DNA from: Ruminococcus sp.
GTDB lineage: Bacteria; Bacillota; Clostridia; Oscillospirales; Acutalibacteraceae
Assembly (NCBI GenBank): GCA_004558485.1
Contig: SFCS01000022.1
Span: 1-40,827, forward strand
DNA: 40,827 bases
Direction: 5' to 3'
Both the position numbers and the translations under genes were made by a program. Positions 32,274 through 39,563 of this stretch are shown here, one piece after another. How positions within the stretch are numbered: position 1 is the first letter of the stretch; each line of letters opens with the position of its first letter. The notes below the pieces were generated by a model that searched no databases, was not told where the DNA came from, and worked only from the letters and a program-made list of their open reading frames with translations.

Positions 32274-32529
32274 GGTATCGCTTTGTCGCAGTGCCGACAA
32301 ACGACCGTTTATATATATCGGAAACGGTGTTTTTCGCTTGTTTCTACTGTATATAAAAAGTTTTACGCCGTTTTGACGGCTTTGGACACAGAAGATAGAT
32401 TCTTCTTTCCGGTTTTCTCCGCGCGACGCGCGGATTTTCATAAGTATTTTTGAATATATTATGAGTAACCCGCAGAAAGGGGTCTCTCTTCTGCTGTTCG
32501 CGCGTTTCCCAAAAAACAGCAGGAGGTGC
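32274..32529 (+). promoter_or_regulatory. Long structured leader of rny
   Basis: Three stem-loops lie in this leader: ACCGTTT/AAACGGT (32304-32310/32322-32328) followed by GTTTTT, terminator-like but weak; GCCGT/ACGGC (32367-32371/32376-32380); and TCCGCGC/GCGCGGA around 32418-32434 followed by an AT-rich tract. An AUG-initiated frame from 32461 runs into rny in phase, but the strong ribosome binding site at 32521 marks the real start. No known riboswitch recognised. Confidence 0.4.
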
Positions 32530-34110
32530 ATGAATTTGCCGCAGATCAGTATGCTTTTTGCCATCTTGATGTGTGTCGGCGGTCTTGCCGTCGGAGCGGC
32601 GGTTGCCGCGATCATCGCGTTCAAGGCGGGCATTGCGCATCGAAAGAAAGAGGCGGAGGCTGCCATCGGCTCTGCCGAGGCGGAGGCGGAGCGTATCCGC
32701 AAGGAGGCTGCCCGCGCAGCGGAGCAGAAGCAAAAAGAAGCGCTTTTGGAGGCGAAGGACGAAATTCACCGCTATCGCAACGAGGCGGAGCGTGAACTCA
32801 AGGATCGCCGCATCGAGGTACAGCGCCAGGAGCGCCATGTACAGCAAAAGGAAGAGGCGCTGGATCGCAAGGCGGAAAATTGCGAGAAAAAAGAAGAGGC
32901 GCTGACGAAGAAACAGAAGGAGATCGAAGACCGCCTGCGGGATGTCAACGATCTCAAAAAGAGTCAGTTTGAAATGCTCGAGCGCATTTCCGAGCTCACG
33001 AAGGAGCAGGCGCGGGAATATCTCCTGTCGCAGCTCACCGACGAGCTGACGCATGAAAAGGCGCTCAAAATCCTTGAGATCGAAAATCAGCTCAAGGAAG
33101 AGGCGGATCAGAAGGCGCGGTTCATCATTTCGCATGCCATTCAGCGTGTTGCCGCCGACCAGGTGGCGGAGTCCACCGTGTCGGTCGTGCCGCTGCCGAG
33201 CGACGAAATGAAGGGGCGCATCATCGGCAGAGAGGGCCGCAACATCCGTGCCATTGAAACCATGACCGGCGTCGATCTCATCATCGACGACACGCCGGAG
33301 GCCATCACGCTTTCGTGCTTTGATCCGGTGCGGCGGGAAATTGCCCGTCTGTCGCTGGAGCGCCTCATCACCGATGGACGCATCCATCCGGCGCGCATCG
33401 AGGAAATGGTGGAAAAATCCCGCCGCGAGGTCGAGGCGACCATCAAGGCGGAGGGCGAGCGTGCGGTTCTGGAAACGGGATTGCACGGCATCCATCCCGA
33501 GATCATGCGCCTTTTGGGCAGACTGCATTACCGCACGAGCTACGGACAGAATGTGCTTGACCATTCGATGGAAGTGGCGTTTTTGTCCGGCATGATGGCG
33601 AGCGAGCTCGGCATCGACCCGACCGTGGCGCGGCGCGCGGGTCTTCTGCATGACATCGGCAAGGCGGTCGATCACGAGGTCGAGGGCTCGCATGTCGAGA
33701 TCGGCGTGGACATTGCCCGCAAGTATAAGGAAAGCGAAGCGGTCGTGCACGCCATTCAGGCGCATCACGGCGATGTCGAGGCGACGACGGTGGTTGCCTG
33801 CCTGGTGCAGGCGGCGGACGCCATTTCGGCGGCGCGTCCTGCTGCGCGGCGGGAGAATTTGGAGAACTATATCAAGCGTCTCGAAAAGCTCGAGGAGCTT
33901 GCCAATGAGTTTGACGGTGTGGAGCGCTCCTTCGCCATTCAGGCGGGACGCGAGATCCGCATTCTGGTGCGTCCGGAGGCGGTCAACGACGATCAGATGG
34001 TCATTCTCGCAAGAGATATTGCCAAGAAGATCGAGGAGAACATGGACTATCCCGGGCAGATCAAGGTCAATCTCATCCGCGAAAATCGCGCTGTGGATTA
34101 CGCAAAATAA
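32530..34110 (+). CDS. rny: Ribonuclease Y
   Basis: 526 residues. RNase Y is the membrane-tethered endoribonuclease that starts mRNA decay in many Firmicutes. N-terminal membrane helix (about 8-32), a long charged coiled coil (35-200), a KH domain with GRIIGREGRNIRAIE (about 229-243) and an HD domain with catalytic HD at 374-375 (LLHDIGKAVDHEVEGSH). AGGAGGTG at 32521-32528 is only 1-3 nt from ATG 32530 and better spaced for an in-frame TTG at 32536, so the true start may be two codons later. It has its own promoter and long leader. A terminator follows, then recG. Confidence 0.96.
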   Translation: MNLPQISMLFAILMCVGGLAVGAAVAAIIAFKAGIAHRKKEAEAAIGSAEAEAERIRKEAARAAEQKQKEALLEAKDEIHRYRNEAERELKDRRIEVQRQERHVQQKEEALDRKAENCEKKEEALTKKQKEIEDRLRDVNDLKKSQFEMLERISELTKEQAREYLLSQLTDELTHEKALKILEIENQLKEEADQKARFIISHAIQRVAADQVAESTVSVVPLPSDEMKGRIIGREGRNIRAIETMTGVDLIIDDTPEAITLSCFDPVRREIARLSLERLITDGRIHPARIEEMVEKSRREVEATIKAEGERAVLETGLHGIHPEIMRLLGRLHYRTSYGQNVLDHSMEVAFLSGMMASELGIDPTVARRAGLLHDIGKAVDHEVEGSHVEIGVDIARKYKESEAVVHAIQAHHGDVEATTVVACLVQAADAISAARPAARRENLENYIKRLEKLEELANEFDGVERSFAIQAGREIRILVRPEAVNDDQMVILARDIAKKIEENMDYPGQIKVNLIRENRAVDYAK

Positions 34111-34119
34111 GACACACGG

Positions 34120-34151
34120 AAAGCGACGCCCACAGAGGGCGTCGCTTTTTT
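34120..34151 (+). terminator. Terminator between rny and recG
   Basis: Perfect 12-bp stem 34120-34131/34137-34148 with loop ACAGA, then a T tract. The recG ATG is 36 nt after the tract and no promoter elements are seen between. Confidence 0.92.
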
Positions 34152-34186
34152 CTTTCACTTCTATTGACGGAAAAGGAGGGGACGGC

Positions 34187-36232
34187 ATGGCAGGACTCAC
34201 GGACAGCATCACGGCGCTTGCCGGCGTCGGCAGCCGCCGCGCGGAGCAATATGCCCATCTCGGCGTTTTTACCGTGTCGGAGCTACTGCGGCTGTACCCC
34301 CGTACCTATGAGGATTGGTCGGTGCAGGTGGCGGTGTCGGAAGCGCCGGCGGGCGCGCCCTGCTGTGTGCGGGCGCAGATCGTCGGCCAGGTGCAAAAGC
34401 GCCCGATGCAGAAGGGTGGCATGATGTACAGCTGCGCGGCAAGCGACGGGCGGGGGCATTTCACTGTCACGCTGTTCAACGCCGGTTACACCGCTGCGCG
34501 GCTGCGGATGGGGGAGACCTTTTTGTTTTACGGTGCCGTGACCCGCACACGAGGCGGGTTTCAGATGTTCGCACCGCAGGTACGCACGCCCGATGCGGGC
34601 GGGTATATCCGCCCCATCTACCCGCAGACGGCGGGACTCGGCACGCATATCATCGAGCGGCACATGAAGGCGGCACTGTCGCTTTTCGACAAAGCGCCGC
34701 TGACGGAGCTTTTGCCGGAGGAGGAGCGGGAGCGGCTGGGACTGTGCACCGCGCGCTTTGCACTTTATAACATCCATTTCCCCGAAGGCGGGGAGGCGCT
34801 AGGGAAGGCGCGGGAGCGGCTCATTTTCGACGAGCTGTTTCTGTTTGAGCTGGGACTGCTCGGCAGGCGGGCGCAGATGCGCGCCGCCGACGGCGAAAGG
34901 CTGACGGCGGATGCCTCCGCGGAATTTGAAAAAAAGCTGCCGTTTGCACTCACGGGCGCGCAAAAGCGCGCCGTTGCGGACGGCGTGCGGGATATGCAGA
35001 GCGGGAAACCGATGTCCCGTCTCATCCAGGGCGATGTCGGCAGCGGCAAGACCGCCGTCGCGGCGTCGCTGCTGCTGTCGGCGGTGCAAAGCGGATGGCA
35101 GTGTGCGTTCATGGTGCCGACGGCGCTTTTGGCACAGCAGCACGCACAGACGCTGCGGCATATGCTCGGCGACAGCGCGCGGGTGGTGCTGTTGATCGGC
35201 GGGCTGCCTGCTGCAAAAAGGCGCGCGGCACTTACGGCGATCGCGGACGGCAGCGCCGACATCGTGGTCGGCACGCACGCGCTTTTGACGGACGCGGTGC
35301 GGTTTTTGAACCTGCAGCTTGTCATCACGGACGAGCAGCACCGTTTCGGCGTGCAGCAGCGAACGATCCTTGCGGAAAAGGGCGTGCGCCCGCACCTGCT
35401 CATCATGTCCGCCACCCCCATCCCGCGCACGCTGGCGATGTTTCTGTTCGGCGACATGGATGTGTCGGTGTTAAACGAGCTGCCCGCAGGACGGCAGCCC
35501 GTCAAGACCTTTGCGGTCGGGACGGCGCTGCGTGAGCGGGTCTATGCCTATATCCGCAAAAAGGTTGCGGCGGGGCAGCAGGTGTATGTCGTGTGCCCGC
35601 TGGTGGAAAAAAGCGAGGAAAGCGACGCCGTGGATGCGGTGTCGTATTATGAAAAACTGAAAAACGGTGCGCTGCGGGGCATCCCCGTCGCGCTGCTGCA
35701 CGGGCAGATGCCCGCAAAGGAAAAAGAGGCGACGATGGCGGCGTTTGCGGCAGGAAAGGTCAAGGTGCTTGTGTCGACGGTGGTGATCGAGGTCGGCGTC
35801 GATGTCCCGAACGCAACGCTCATGGTGATCGAGGACGCCGACCGTTTCGGGCTGTCGCAGCTGCATCAGCTGCGCGGGCGCGTCGGACGCGGCAAGGATG
35901 CCTCCGACTGTGTGCTCATTTCCGACGCTGTGGGCGAGGAGGCAAAACGGCGGCTTGCCACCATGTGCGCCACCACCGACGGATTCAGGATTGCCGAGGC
36001 GGATTTCAGGATGCGCGGTCCGGGCGACTTTTTCGGCGACCGACAGCACGGAGCGCTCCCGCAGATGCGCATAGCGAGGCTTTCGCGCGACATGGGAACG
36101 CTGAAGGCGGCGCGTGCGGCGGCGGAGCGGGTGCTAGGAAACGACCCGCATTTGCAGCACGCGGAGAATGCCGCCCTGCTCGCGGCGATGGAAACGCTTT
36201 TTGAGAACGGCGGGGACACCCTGTCCGATTGA
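34187..36232 (+). CDS. recG: ATP-dependent DNA helicase RecG
   Basis: 681 residues, full length. RecG reverses stalled forks and processes branched DNA. The N-terminal wedge (OB-fold) domain covers about 1-240, motif I GDVGSGKTAV near 283, DEQH box at 382-385 (DEQHRFGVQQR), motif III SATPIPRTLAMFLFGDMD, and the C-terminal helicase motifs VLVSTVVIEVGVDVPNA and QLRGRVGRG. AAGGAGGG precedes ATG 34187. It starts a three-gene unit with two flavoproteins (12-bp gap, then a 4-bp overlap). Confidence 0.96.
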   Translation: MAGLTDSITALAGVGSRRAEQYAHLGVFTVSELLRLYPRTYEDWSVQVAVSEAPAGAPCCVRAQIVGQVQKRPMQKGGMMYSCAASDGRGHFTVTLFNAGYTAARLRMGETFLFYGAVTRTRGGFQMFAPQVRTPDAGGYIRPIYPQTAGLGTHIIERHMKAALSLFDKAPLTELLPEEERERLGLCTARFALYNIHFPEGGEALGKARERLIFDELFLFELGLLGRRAQMRAADGERLTADASAEFEKKLPFALTGAQKRAVADGVRDMQSGKPMSRLIQGDVGSGKTAVAASLLLSAVQSGWQCAFMVPTALLAQQHAQTLRHMLGDSARVVLLIGGLPAAKRRAALTAIADGSADIVVGTHALLTDAVRFLNLQLVITDEQHRFGVQQRTILAEKGVRPHLLIMSATPIPRTLAMFLFGDMDVSVLNELPAGRQPVKTFAVGTALRERVYAYIRKKVAAGQQVYVVCPLVEKSEESDAVDAVSYYEKLKNGALRGIPVALLHGQMPAKEKEATMAAFAAGKVKVLVSTVVIEVGVDVPNATLMVIEDADRFGLSQLHQLRGRVGRGKDASDCVLISDAVGEEAKRRLATMCATTDGFRIAEADFRMRGPGDFFGDRQHGALPQMRIARLSRDMGTLKAARAAAERVLGNDPHLQHAENAALLAAMETLFENGGDTLSD

Positions 36233-36244
36233 ACGGAGGACAAA

Positions 36245-37489
36245 ATGGAGAGAAAGAAAACGGTGATCGTCGGCGGCGGCGCGGCGGGACTCGTCGCGGC
36301 GGTGCTGCTCGGCAGAGCGCTGCACGGGGAAGTGCTGCTTTTGGAGCGGCTGCCGCGCGTGGGCAAAAAGCTGCTTGCCACCGGCAACGGCACCTGTAAT
36401 ATCACGAACATCCGCGCCGATGAGACGCGCTATCACGGCGACAGCGCGCTCGCGGCGGCGGTCATCGAGGGGTTTTCGCCCGCCGACGCGCTGCGGTTTT
36501 ATGAAAGTGTCGGTGTTGTCTGCGAAACACGCGGGGACGGAAAGTGTTATCCCCGCTGTGAGCAGGCGGCGGCAGTGCTCGACTGTTTGCGCCTGGCGGC
36601 GGCGGAGTGCGGCGCAGAGCTGCGCTGCGAGCAGAGCGTCACCGCGATTGCCCCGCAAAAGGGCGGGCTGCTTGTCGTGACCGACAAGGGAGACATTCTC
36701 GCCGACACGGTGCTTGTCTGCACCGGCGGGGCGGCGGCGCCGTCGCTCGGCGGCAGCACCGACGGCTATGCACTTCTGACGGCGCTCGGCCATCGGCGCA
36801 CGCCGCTGTTTCCCGCCATCGTGCAGCTGCGCACCGACACCGCCCTTGTGCGGGCGATGAAGGGCGTGCGGGTGGACGCGGCGGTGACGGTGACGACCGA
36901 AAAGGCAAGGCGCCGCGAGGTCGGCGAGGTGCTGTTCACCGACTACGGCCTGTCCGGTCCGCCGGTGTTGCAGGTGTCGCGTCTTGCCGCCGACTGGGAG
37001 CGGCAAAAGCGCGGGGGATGCACCGTTTCTCTCGATTTGTTCCCGACGATGACGAAAGAGGAGACAGCGGCGCTGTTGCAGGGACGGCGCACATTCCCGA
37101 CGCGGAAAATGGAGGACTTTTTCACCGGACTTTTGCAAAAGCGGGTGGGCCAGACGGTGGTGCGCGCCTGCGGGCTGCCGCTGACACAGCCGATCGGTGC
37201 GCTGCGGGAAAAGGACATGGCGCGCCTGACCGATACCGCGAAAAGCTGGGAATTTGCCGTCCTCGGCACACAGGGCTTCGGCGGCGCACAGGTCACGGCG
37301 GGTGGCATCGACACCGCCGATTTCGACCGCGCCACCCTGCAATCGAAAAAAATGCCGCGCCTGTTTGCGGCGGGCGAAATGCTCAATGTGGACGGCGATT
37401 GCGGCGGGTTCAACCTGCAATTTGCCGCGGCGAGTGCCGCCGCAGCCGCGAGGGGCATTCTGACCTTGCTCAAAGGAGGAGCGGTATGA
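36245..37489 (+). CDS. HI0933/BaiN-family flavoprotein
   Basis: 414 residues. The N-terminal dinucleotide fold VIVGGGAAGLVAAVLLGRA (8-26) and the conserved KKLLATGNGTCNITN (about 41-55) identify the HI0933-like NAD(P)/FAD-dependent oxidoreductase family (YhiN/BaiN). The C-terminal NFDGDCGGFNLQFAAAS-like GGxNLQ motif (DGDCGGFNLQFA) also fits. One clostridial member was assigned to bile acid dehydroxylation (BaiN), but most members have no known substrate, and no bai genes are nearby. It shares an operon with recG and overlaps the next flavoprotein by 4 bp (ATGA). Confidence 0.9.
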   Translation: MERKKTVIVGGGAAGLVAAVLLGRALHGEVLLLERLPRVGKKLLATGNGTCNITNIRADETRYHGDSALAAAVIEGFSPADALRFYESVGVVCETRGDGKCYPRCEQAAAVLDCLRLAAAECGAELRCEQSVTAIAPQKGGLLVVTDKGDILADTVLVCTGGAAAPSLGGSTDGYALLTALGHRRTPLFPAIVQLRTDTALVRAMKGVRVDAAVTVTTEKARRREVGEVLFTDYGLSGPPVLQVSRLAADWERQKRGGCTVSLDLFPTMTKEETAALLQGRRTFPTRKMEDFFTGLLQKRVGQTVVRACGLPLTQPIGALREKDMARLTDTAKSWEFAVLGTQGFGGAQVTAGGIDTADFDRATLQSKKMPRLFAAGEMLNVDGDCGGFNLQFAAASAAAAARGILTLLKGGAV

Positions 37490-39087
37490 CCTATCTTCGC
37501 GTAAGCGGCATTTTTGTTCCGCTTTCCGCCGACGAGGCGGCGATCTTTGCCGCCGCAAAAAAACGCGCCCGCCTGCGGGAGGGCGAGGCGGAGAGCTGCC
37601 GACTGGTGAAAAAGTCGGTGGACGCCAGAAAAAAGGATCGCGTGCATTTCACCGCGACCGTGGACATTGCGGTGCGCGGGGATGCGGCGGCGCTGGGCAA
37701 GCGGGCGCATGATCCCGCTGTTTCGGTGCATACGCCGCAGCCCTATATCGCACCCGCGCCCTGCAAAGCGCCGCCGTCCGTGCCGCCTATTGTGGTGGGC
37801 AGCGGGCCGGCGGGCCTGTTTGCTGCGCTGACGCTGGCAAGAGCGGGGGCGATGCCGCTGCTTTTGGAGCGCGGCGTCGATGTCGACAGGCGGCAAGCGG
37901 ATGTCGAGCGCTTTCGTACAACGGGCGTTCTTTCACCGGAGTCGAATGTGCAGTTCGGCGAAGGGGGTGCCGGGACATTTTCCGACGGAAAGCTCACGAC
38001 CGGCATCAAGGATGTGCGCTGTCGGTTTGTTTTGGAAACACTGGCGGCGGCGGGCGCGCCGCAGGAAATTCTGTGGCAGGCAAAGCCGCACATCGGCACC
38101 GACCGCCTGCGCGAAACCGTCAAGACCATCCGCAAGGAGATCGAAGGTCTCGGCGGGCAGGTGCTGTTTTCCCATCGTCTTTCGGACATTGCGGTGAAGG
38201 ACGGGGCGCTGCGTGCCGTTGCGGTGCAGACGCCGGACGGCATGCGGGAAATGCCCTGCACGGCGCTCATTCTGGCAATCGGGCACAGCGCGGACGACAC
38301 GATGGATATGCTTTTCCGCCGCGGCGTACCGATGGAGCAAAAGCCGTTTGCCATGGGCGTGCGCATCGAGCATCGCCGGCAGGACATCGACCGCAGCCAA
38401 TACGGCGCGTTTGCGGGGCATACGGCGCTCGGCGCCGCGGATTATAAGCTCTCCTGCCGTCCGGCGGGCGGCAGAGGGGTGTATACCTTTTGCATGTGTC
38501 CGGGCGGAGAGGTCATCGCCGCCGCGTCGGCGCCGGGACGGCTCGTTGTCAACGGCATGAGCGCGCACGCGCGCAACGCGGAAAACTCCAACAGCGCGCT
38601 TTTGGTCGGTGTCGGGTCGGCGGACTATGCGAGCGATCACCCGCTTGCCGGATTTGCGTTTCAGAAAAAATGGGAGGCGGCAGCCTTTGCGGTCGGCGGC
38701 GGGCAGTACCGCGCACCGGCGCAGACGGTCGGCGATTTCCTCAAGGGGCGCGCATCAACGGGCGCGGGAGCGGTGCAGCCGTCCTATCGTCCGGGCGTGA
38801 CCTATTGCGATCTTGCCACGTGTCTCCCGCCCGCCGTCTGCGACAGTCTGCGCGCGGCGCTGCCGCTTTTCGGGCGGCAAATCGCGGGCTTTGACGATGC
38901 GGGCGCGCTGCTCACCGGCATCGAGTCGCGCTCGTCCTCGCCGGTGCATCTGCCGCGGGACGCGGACGGGCAGTCGCCCGTGCGCGGCATTTTTCCCTGC
39001 GGCGAGGGCGCAGGCTTTGCGGGCGGCATCCTCTCCGCCGCCGTGGACGGTGTGAAATGCGGTGAATGGGCACTTTCCGTGCTGTAA
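37486..39087 (+). CDS. FAD-dependent dehydrogenase (COG2509-type)
   Basis: 533 residues. An N-terminal domain of about 95 residues without FAD motif precedes PIVVGSGPAGLFAALTLARAG (GSGPAG at 105-110), followed by ESNVQFGEGGAGTFSDGKLTTGIKD, a very typical stretch of the uncharacterised FAD-dependent dehydrogenase family found across Firmicutes, and a C-terminal RSSSPVHLPRDADGQSPVRGIFPCGEGAGFAGGILSAAVDG. The substrate is not known. ATG 37486 lies behind GGAGGAG and overlaps the previous stop by 4 bp. No clear terminator follows until the hairpin at 39198-39241. Confidence 0.88.
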   Translation: MTYLRVSGIFVPLSADEAAIFAAAKKRARLREGEAESCRLVKKSVDARKKDRVHFTATVDIAVRGDAAALGKRAHDPAVSVHTPQPYIAPAPCKAPPSVPPIVVGSGPAGLFAALTLARAGAMPLLLERGVDVDRRQADVERFRTTGVLSPESNVQFGEGGAGTFSDGKLTTGIKDVRCRFVLETLAAAGAPQEILWQAKPHIGTDRLRETVKTIRKEIEGLGGQVLFSHRLSDIAVKDGALRAVAVQTPDGMREMPCTALILAIGHSADDTMDMLFRRGVPMEQKPFAMGVRIEHRRQDIDRSQYGAFAGHTALGAADYKLSCRPAGGRGVYTFCMCPGGEVIAAASAPGRLVVNGMSAHARNAENSNSALLVGVGSADYASDHPLAGFAFQKKWEAAAFAVGGGQYRAPAQTVGDFLKGRASTGAGAVQPSYRPGVTYCDLATCLPPAVCDSLRAALPLFGRQIAGFDDAGALLTGIESRSSSPVHLPRDADGQSPVRGIFPCGEGAGFAGGILSAAVDGVKCGEWALSVL

Positions 39088-39197
39088 ATGAAACAAGGAT
39101 TGCCAAAACCGAAAAAAGTTTTGTATACCATTCCTGTACAAGCGGAGGAGTGAGGCGCGTGCTCTCGTTCAAAGCAAAGCGCAGGCTGAAAACAACA
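39088..39197. other. Short gap after the flavoprotein gene
   Basis: Frames here are short: a 21-codon plus-strand frame begins with the ATG at 39088 and stops at 39151, with no ribosome binding site of its own. I see no gene. It separates the flavoprotein gene from the hairpin at 39198. Confidence 0.4.
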
Positions 39198-39241
39198 TAA
39201 AAAAAGCGGAGACACCTCGTGCATGAGGCGTCTCCGCTTTT
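39198..39241. terminator. Long hairpin terminator
   Basis: Stem AAAAGCGGAGAC/GTCTCCGCTTTT (39202-39213/39230-39241) continuing inward as CCTC/GAGG. Seven A at 39199-39205 give a T7 tract on the minus strand, so it best serves the minus-strand remnant at 39250-39420; it could also end the recG unit on the plus strand. Confidence 0.8.
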
Positions 39242-39249
39242 CGGTTCCG

Positions 39250-39420
39250 GTGTATTTTTGTGTGACGGAAGCGATCGCTTGCTGCAGGCGGGCTTTGATG
39301 TCCGCTTTGTCGAACTGTTTTGCGCCGTATGCCGCATCGTTCAATTTCTCCGTATAAATCCTTAACGATTTTTCCTGCACTTGCAAATCCGCAAGCTGCA
39401 TTTGGCTGAACTACCCTCAT
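39250..39420 (-). pseudogene. Possible frameshifted small gene remnant
   Basis: On the minus strand a GAGAGGAAG ribosome binding site precedes ATG at 39420 (MRVVQPNA...). The frame that looks coding is a different one, beginning just after a TAG: SQMQLADLQVQEKSL, then LNDAAYGAKQFDKADIKARL, QQAIASVTQKYTGTE, up to the terminator at 39198-39241. A single-base shift near 39410 would join the start to this helical, charged segment. No family is recognised. The alternative is that both frames are chance. Confidence 0.25.
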
Positions 39421-39563
39421 AAACGCTTCCTCTCCAAAGCAGGTTTAATTGCATGATAAGGGTTTCCTGTTAGAATATTACCCGACTTGTATTGTCCGGA
39501 AATGCGCGTGTCCTCAGTGCAACAGCGTCTTCCAACATTTGATGCAGCGCGATATGTGCTGTC
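39421..39563. other. AT-richer gap before the glycosyltransferase
   Basis: No gene, RNA or clear terminator is recognised here. Composition is lower in GC than the main part of the window. Confidence 0.4.

Noticed and set aside
32344..34212. A 622-codon minus-strand open frame opposite rny
   Set aside because: It is antisense to RNase Y over its whole length; Leu/Arg-rich because it mirrors the coiled-coil codons.
39088..39200. Start of a serine recombinase gene (the small frame resembles the beginning of such proteins)
   Set aside because: The likeness needs several frame changes and covers only a few residues; no downstream recombinase sequence exists.
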